This document shows, piece by piece, positions 5,525 through 9,960 of a DNA stretch of 9,960 bases; the stretch's first letter is position 1; every line of letters begins with the position of its first letter. Made by a program: the position numbers and the translations under genes. Origin of the DNA: Actinomycetota bacterium (lineage in GTDB: Bacteria > Actinomycetota > UBA4738). Below the pieces are notes generated by a model that made no database searches, was not told where the DNA came from, and saw only the letters and a program-made list of their open reading frames with translations. The stretch lies in the NCBI GenBank assembly GCA_005885015.1, contig VAYG01000016.1, forward strand, positions 11,662-21,621. The letters run 5' to 3'.

Positions 5525-7097
5525 ATGAGCCGAGTCCTCGTCGTCGGGTGGGACGGCGCGACGTGGTCGGTGGCCGAGCCCCTGGCCCGGGCCGGCAGGC
5601 TCCCCACCCTTGCTCGCCTCCGAGAGCAGGGGGCCAGCGGAGTCCTCGAGTCGGTCCCCAACATGAACAGCGCCCCGGCCTGGTCCACCGTGGTCACCGG
5701 GCTGAACCCGGGCCGGCATGGCATCTTCTATTTCGACGAGCCGATCCCCGGCACCCACCGCCGTACCGTGGTGAACGCGAGCCGGCGATCGGGGGCGACG
5801 CTGTGGCGTGTGGCCTCCTCGGGAGACAAGCGCGTCATCGCCGTCAACGGTGGCGGGGCTCGATACGCCCTCGAAGGCCCTGCCCGGCTTCGCGTTCCCA
5901 GAGGACCTCCCCCGCCGATACGCCGGCCTGTTCAAGGACTACGTGATCGAGCCCGGCGCCCCGAGCTTGATGCGCATGGGGAGAGTGCGGGAAGCGGAGC
6001 AGCAGCTGCTGGCGTGCGTCGATGGCTGGGCCTCGGTGACCAGACAGCTGATGTGCGACGGGGATTGGGACCTCGCCTTCGTGGTGTTCACTTCCTCAGA
6101 CACGTCCCAGCACTTCTTCTGGTCGGACCAGGGCCGCCGGGTCATCGAGCGCGTGTACGAGGTGCAGGACGAGGCGACGGCCGGACTGATCCAGGCGGCC
6201 AGGGACCGCGACCCGGGCGTCAACGTGATCGTCATGGCCGACCACGGCGGCGCGCCCAACAGCCGAGGGCCCGAGTTCCTCCCGATCTGGCTCCAGGACC
6301 AGGGGTTCCAGGTGATGGCGAGGCCTCCCCTGAAGGGCCGCGTCCTGAGCGCCGGCTATCGCCTGGCCGACCGGACCCTGACCCGCCAGCAGAAGCAGGC
6401 CCTGGCCCGCAGGTTCGGCAGGCTCCGGGAACAGGCCGAGGCCGAGGCCAGGCTGGGTGGCATCGACTGGTCCCGGACCACCGCCTACGCGGACGGCCGC
6501 CGCGACGAGGTCCTGGTCAACATGGCCGAGGGGGCCGGGAGCGGCGCGGTCGGCGCCGACGGCTACGACCGGTTCGTGGCGGATGTCCAGGAGCGCCTGT
6601 CGGCCCTCACCGAGCTCGATACCGGCCGCCCCGCCGTGTCGTCCGTCAAGCGCCGCGCCGAGATCTACGACGGGCCGTTCGTGCACCGCGCTCCGGACCT
6701 GACGATCCGGTGGGCCCTGGACGGTCCGCTTCACGGCCTGGCCGTGGACTCGCGCCGGGCCCGAGAGCGCATGGCCGAGGCCGCCGCCCGGCCCCCCTTC
6801 CAGCCCGGGGGCCATCACCCCGAGGGATTGTTCGTCGCAGCCGGCCCCAACGTGCGGCCGGTGGAGGTCCGCGGACATCTCGTGGACTTCACCCCGACGG
6901 TGCTGGCGCTGCTCGGGGTGCCCGTCCCCGCCGGGCTCGACGGCCGGCCGCTCGATCTCCTCACCGGGATCCGGGCGGAGAGCGGCAGCCCCGCGGACGT
7001 CGCGAGCGGAGGGGACGAGTCCACGGACTCCTCCGGCTACACCCCGGAGGAGGAGGAAGCCGTCCGGAACCGGCTGGAGGCCCTCGGTTACCTCTGA
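5525..7097 (+). pseudogene. Type I phosphodiesterase-like gene broken by an internal deletion and frameshift
   Basis: This is a paralogue of the protein at 870-2489, read in two frames. Codons 5525-5848 give MSRVLVVGWDGAT (D10), MNSAPAWSTVVTG with Ser49 at the nucleophile position, PGRHGIFYF and RVIAVN. From 5850 the homologous reading continues one base over: VAGLDTPS, SSDTSQHFFW (metal block), VIVMADHGGAP, ending EEEEAVRNRLEALGYL. Against the paralogue, 14 residues are missing between VN and VAGLD, with one extra G, a net loss of about 41 bases. Restoring them gives about 537 residues, close to the paralogue's 539. As read, translation from 5525 leaves the correct frame after residue 108 and runs without a stop to 7168, across the start of the next gene. 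It should be inactive unless the gap is an assembly error. The ATG lacks a Shine-Dalgarno sequence but matches the paralogue in position. Confidence 0.88.
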
Positions 7098-7101
7098 TCC
7101 C

Positions 7102-8052
7102 ATGGCCGACACCGCCCCGGCGGGCCCCGGACTTCATCAGCCGTCGGTGGCCGACGTCCACGCCGTGATCGTGAACCACAATTCGGGCCGGCGGCTCGGG
7201 CCGCTGCTCGACGCCCTCCTGCCCCAGGTTCGGTCGGCGGCCGTGGTGGACAACGGGTCGACCGACGGTTCCCTCGACGACGCCGAGGGCAGGGAGGCCG
7301 TGCGCGTCGTCCGCAACCCCGACAATCGCGGGTTCGCCGCCGCCGCGAACCAGGGCGCGACAACGGGAGGGGCCGAGTGGCTGCTGTTCGTCAACCCGGA
7401 CATCTACCTGGACCCGGGCCAGGTGGCCACGCTCGTCCGGGACGCGCCCGGGGACGTGGCGGCGTTCGCCCCCCTCCAGGTGGACGAGCGGGGGCGTCCG
7501 CGGTCCGAGACCGGTGGCTACGACCCGACGCTCCTCCGATATCTGGTCTGGGCGGTCCTCCCGGTTCGCTGGCACGGTCGGTCCGGTCCGTGGCTGGCGC
7601 CGCCGTTCCCTTCCCACGACGAGGAGCTGGGATGGGTGTCCGGTGCCCTGCTGGCGATCCGGCGCCCGGTCTTCGAGCGGCTCGGAGGGTTCGACGAGCG
7701 GTTCTTCCTGTATCACGAGGACGTGGACTTCTGCCGGCGGGCCCGGCGAGACGGCTATCGCATCCTGTGCCGTCCGGCCGTTCGCATCCACCATGAGGTC
7801 GCCCACGGCGACCCTGCTCGCAGGGTCCTGTCCGGCCGCCGGTCCGTCGAGTCGCTGGCCCTGGACTTCGCGGGATGGCGGCTACGGGCGTTGGGGGCGG
7901 TGCTGGGCCTGGGGTTCGGGTTGCGAGCCCTGTTCGCCTCGGGGACCACGCGCCAGCTGGCCCGTGCCGTGCTCCCGCACTGCCGCGCGCTGATGGCGGG
8001 CCGGTCCCCGCACCGGGAGGGGATGTCGGAGGGGCCCCCGCCCCCCGGCTAG
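7102..8052 (+). CDS. GT2-family glycosyltransferase (rhamnosyltransferase-like)
   Basis: A 316-residue inverting GT-A glycosyltransferase that likely adds a sugar to a cell-surface glycan from a nucleotide-sugar donor in the cytoplasm. Visible motifs: HAVIVNHNSG (20-29); VVDNGSTDGS (D50, D55, nucleotide binding); NRGFAAAANQGA; LLFVNPDIYLDP with D100 as the DxD-equivalent metal/donor site; and WVSGALLAIRR, followed by GGFDERFFLYHEDVDF with E206-D207 supplying the catalytic base region. This order is that of WbbL/RfbF-like enzymes, though the donor cannot be fixed. A hydrophobic stretch near residues 258-276 (LGAVLGLGFGLRALF) may associate with the membrane. The ATG lies 4 bases after the stop of the broken phosphodiesterase, so the two form one transcription unit. 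Its stop overlaps that of the opposing methyltransferase within CTAG. Confidence 0.93.
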   Translation: MADTAPAGPGLHQPSVADVHAVIVNHNSGRRLGPLLDALLPQVRSAAVVDNGSTDGSLDDAEGREAVRVVRNPDNRGFAAAANQGATTGGAEWLLFVNPDIYLDPGQVATLVRDAPGDVAAFAPLQVDERGRPRSETGGYDPTLLRYLVWAVLPVRWHGRSGPWLAPPFPSHDEELGWVSGALLAIRRPVFERLGGFDERFFLYHEDVDFCRRARRDGYRILCRPAVRIHHEVAHGDPARRVLSGRRSVESLALDFAGWRLRALGAVLGLGFGLRALFASGTTRQLARAVLPHCRALMAGRSPHREGMSEGPPPPG

Positions 8053-8720
8053 GACCTCTTCCTGAACAATCCGTAGAAGAACTGGCGGGTCGCGCCGGTG
8101 ACCGTCTCGAACTGGAACCGGTCCACGGCCAGCTCTTCCAGGGACGGCGGCATCAGCTCCCGGATCAGCGCCGGCGACAGGAACGCGGGTCCCCGCGCCT
8201 TCGTTCCGCCGAGGAGTCGTCGCAGCCGGAGCTTCAGCCCCCGAGCCGACCCGAGCTTCGAGACCCGCCGGTCGGGCCGGGACACATAGAGCTGGAGCAT
8301 CCCCCCGGGAGCGAGCAGCCGCTCCACCTCCCCGAAGTACCCGTACCACGCATCGCGCGGGATGGCCTGGAGGCAACCTCGGTCGAACAGGAGCCCGAAC
8401 GCACCGTCCCTGAACGGCAGGACGGGCGCCTCGGCGACGACGAATCGCCCGGACACACCCCGCCCGGCGAGGAGCTCCCGGGCCTGGCGGGTGGCCGCGA
8501 GCGCGATGTCCAGACCGACGGCCACGTCGAAGTGCTTCGCCATGAGAGCGGTGGCCACGCCGTTCCCGCACCCCAGGTCCAGGGCCGCTCCCCGTGGACG
8601 ATCCGCCCGTTCCAGCAGTTCGACCAGCTCCTTCGGCGGCTCGGTGAGGTACCAGTGGAAGTCTTCACCGCGGCGCCCCTCCCACTGCCGCTCCCAGGCC
8701 TGCCGCCGTCCTTCCGCCAT
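8049..8720 (-). CDS. Class I SAM-dependent methyltransferase
   Basis: A 223-residue Rossmann-fold methyltransferase using S-adenosylmethionine. Motif I is ALDLGCGNG (46-54); the acidic ribose-binding residue is D71 in VGLDIA. VLPFRDGAFGLLFDRGCLQAI gives the motif II/post-II region, with the DRGCL signature seen in TehB/thiopurine-methyltransferase-like proteins. LLAPGGML is motif III. The C-terminal third is basic and not recognisable as a substrate domain. The ATG at 8720 is supported by a GGGGAG ribosome-binding site 5 bases upstream. The same frame stays open far upstream, but that stretch lies antisense-of-frame within the sulfatase-like gene and is not coding. It begins 11 bases after the stop of the sulfatase-like gene, hence the same operon. 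With glycosyltransferases nearby, O-methylation of a sugar or lipid-linked intermediate is a reasonable guess; small-molecule detoxification of the TehB kind is the alternative. Confidence 0.9.
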   Translation of the reverse strand: MAEGRRQAWERQWEGRRGEDFHWYLTEPPKELVELLERADRPRGAALDLGCGNGVATALMAKHFDVAVGLDIALAATRQARELLAGRGVSGRFVVAEAPVLPFRDGAFGLLFDRGCLQAIPRDAWYGYFGEVERLLAPGGMLQLYVSRPDRRVSKLGSARGLKLRLRRLLGGTKARGPAFLSPALIRELMPPSLEELAVDRFQFETVTGATRQFFYGLFRKRS

Positions 8721-8725
8721 GACGG

Positions 8726-8731
8726 CTCCCC
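8726..8731 (-). promoter_or_regulatory. Ribosome-binding site of the methyltransferase
   Basis: On the minus strand GGGGAG directly follows the TGA of the upstream gene (8734-8732) and is 5 bases from the ATG at 8720. It fixes the methyltransferase start and indicates translation coupled to the sulfatase-like gene. Confidence 0.7.
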
Positions 8732-9960
8732 TCACTCGATGTACCCGAGGTCGCGCAGATGCGCCTCGATCTCCTCGGTTCCCCGGACCTGGTCGCCCAG
8801 CCGCACGGGCTCGCCCGGCAGGGACGCGCGGAGCCGTTCCTGGACCTGGGGATCCGCCGAGACGGCTTGCTCCCGGCGGTCGTCGGGGCGGAGGGCGAAG
8901 ACCCGTTCGTACCCGTCGCCGGGGCAGGAGAGCAGCTTGAAGTCCCCCTGAACCACGGACTTCTTCTCGTGGCCGTAGGCGATCCCTTCCGAGACCACCG
9001 CGCGCTCCGCATCGACCGGACCCTCGAGCAGCGACACGCCGTCGGTCGGCGGGGACTCCGCCCCGGCTCCCTGGAGGAGGGTGGGAAGGACGTCCACCGA
9101 CGAAACGTTCGCGGACTCCACCCGAGCAGTGACCCCCGGACCGGCGACGACAAGCGGGACCAGCAGGTGGACCTGGAACAGGTTGTGCCCGTGGCCGGTC
9201 CCGAACACGTCCCGGGGATCGGTGAAGGAGGCCATCTCGTCCTCCCGATGCTCCCAGAACTCCTCTCCGTGATCCGAGGTGACCACCAGCAGCGTTCGAT
9301 CTCGCTGGCCCATCGCGCCGAGGCCGTCCCAGAGAGAGCCCAGGGACTCGTCGGCGGACCGGACGGCCGCGTCGTACAGGCGGATGCGAGCGTCGCGGTA
9401 TCGGTGGAACTCGGGAGAGCCCACGGCCGAGCGGGAGGTCGTGTAGTCCCACCGGCGGACCTTGGGCACGCGCGGCACGCGCCCGAAGACGTTCCGCAGG
9501 GATCGGGGGACGTCGAGGGGCTCGTGGGCGTCGCCCAGATGCAACCACAGGAAGAAGGGGCCCGGTTGGGCCTTCATCCAACGCATTGCCAGCTTGACCA
9601 GACGGCGCGCCGGCTTCTCCACCATCGCCATGTGCCGGAATCTCCCCGGGATCGAGAGATGGGCGTTCCACACCGCCCCGATGGCCGCGGTTGCGTACCC
9701 CCGGGCGGCCAGGACGTCCCCGATGGTGGGGACGTCCTTCGGCAGGGTGGTGGGGAGGTTGCGCTTGGAGAGGTTCTTGGGCTCGCCGGGGACGATCCCG
9801 CCCCCGTGATGGTGCGGATACAGCCCGGTGAGCAGCGAGATCACCGAGGGGCAGGTCCACGACGACGAGGCGTGGGCCGACGTGCAGTCGAGGGCTCGGT
9901 CCAGCAACCGGTCGAGGAACGGCGTGGTCTGCCGCTCGTAGCCGTAGGAGGAGACGCGGT
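8732..9960 (-). CDS. Sulfatase-like AP-superfamily hydrolase with Thr at the catalytic position, 5' end outside the window
   Basis: The frame is open to the right edge of the window. The in-frame TTG at 9907 is inside the protein, because codons before it read RVSSYGYERQTTPFLDRL, a conserved sulfatase-fold segment. About 408 residues are visible. SSSWTCPSVISLLTG carries Thr (codon 9856-9854) where sulfatases have the formylglycine Cys, and Val where they have the motif Arg; it is followed by LYPHHHGG. Next come an FFLWLHLGDAHEP block, VVTSDHGEEFWEHRED, and GHGHNLFQVHLLVPLVVAGPG. Towards the end, GDFKLLSCPGDG precedes a shared tail, EEIEAHLRDLGYIE. The first metal Asp lies outside the window. 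A Cys sits one residue after the Thr, but C-P-S-V does not fit C-x-P-x-R. It is the first visible gene of an operon with the methyltransferase. A phosphoester or phosphonate substrate is more likely than a sulfate ester; the true substrate is unknown. Confidence 0.92.
   Translation of the reverse strand, partial: RVSSYGYERQTTPFLDRLLDRALDCTSAHASSSWTCPSVISLLTGLYPHHHGGGIVPGEPKNLSKRNLPTTLPKDVPTIGDVLAARGYATAAIGAVWNAHLSIPGRFRHMAMVEKPARRLVKLAMRWMKAQPGPFFLWLHLGDAHEPLDVPRSLRNVFGRVPRVPKVRRWDYTTSRSAVGSPEFHRYRDARIRLYDAAVRSADESLGSLWDGLGAMGQRDRTLLVVTSDHGEEFWEHREDEMASFTDPRDVFGTGHGHNLFQVHLLVPLVVAGPGVTARVESANVSSVDVLPTLLQGAGAESPPTDGVSLLEGPVDAERAVVSEGIAYGHEKKSVVQGDFKLLSCPGDGYERVFALRPDDRREQAVSADPQVQERLRASLPGEPVRLGDQVRGTEEIEAHLRDLGYIE

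Noticed and set aside
5843..5860. Programmed ribosomal frameshift joining the two halves of the phosphodiesterase gene
   Set aside because: No clear slippery heptamer or downstream structure was recognised, and 14 conserved residues are missing at the junction. A frame change alone could not restore these.
8721..9860. Long open frame upstream of and continuous with the methyltransferase on the minus strand
   Set aside because: Only the part from ATG 8720 resembles a protein family. The rest is Arg/Pro/Gly-rich and overlaps the clearly conserved sulfatase-like gene in another frame.
9905..9907. TTG at 9907 as the start of the right-hand sulfatase-like gene
   Set aside because: The frame stays open to the window edge, and the 17 codons before it encode a conserved sulfatase-fold segment.

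Overview
The window is about two-thirds G+C, densely coded, with strongly GC-biased third positions. Its leaderless-looking starts and actinobacterial-type glycosyltransferases suggest a high-GC bacterium, most likely a soil-type Actinomycetota. That assignment is an inference from composition and protein style; no marker gene is present.

Layout. Positions 1-852 (+) hold the 3' part of a GT4 glycosyltransferase. It is followed by a type I phosphodiesterase/phosphatase-like protein (870-2489, +). This converges, across a strong hairpin (2490-2517), on a sulfatase-like protein (2526-3926, -). A divergent control region of about 125 bp (3927-4051) separates that gene from a phospholipase C/acid-phosphatase-type phosphoesterase (4052-5410, +). 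Next come a second type I phosphodiesterase broken by a deletion and frameshift (5525-7097, +) and a GT2 glycosyltransferase (7102-8052, +). The GT2 gene ends inside the same CTAG tetranucleotide as a convergent class I methyltransferase (8049-8720, -). The methyltransferase is the distal gene of an operon whose proximal gene is a second sulfatase-like protein (8732-9960, -, 5' end outside the window).

Five of the eight genes belong to the alkaline-phosphatase superfamily, drawn from three branches: two type I phosphodiesterase-like, two sulfatase-like and one PF04185 phosphoesterase. Aligning them on the conserved 'TG' ten residues after the nucleophile gives Ser, Thr, Ser, Ser and Thr in gene order. 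None has the Cys that sulfatases convert to formylglycine, so the two 'sulfatases' are better read as phospho- or phosphonate-ester hydrolases or transferases. Four of the five end in the same short acidic/helical tail closing in LGY. With two glycosyltransferases and a methyltransferase interleaved, the simplest reading is a surface-glycan or glycolipid locus in which these enzymes add, remove or exchange phospho-substituents. That role is an inference; the sequence alone does not give a substrate.

No tRNA, rRNA, CRISPR array, insertion sequence or integrase was seen. The only gaps over 100 bp are 3927-4051 (divergent promoters) and 5411-5524 (one possible promoter); no gene-free stretch exceeds 300 bp.
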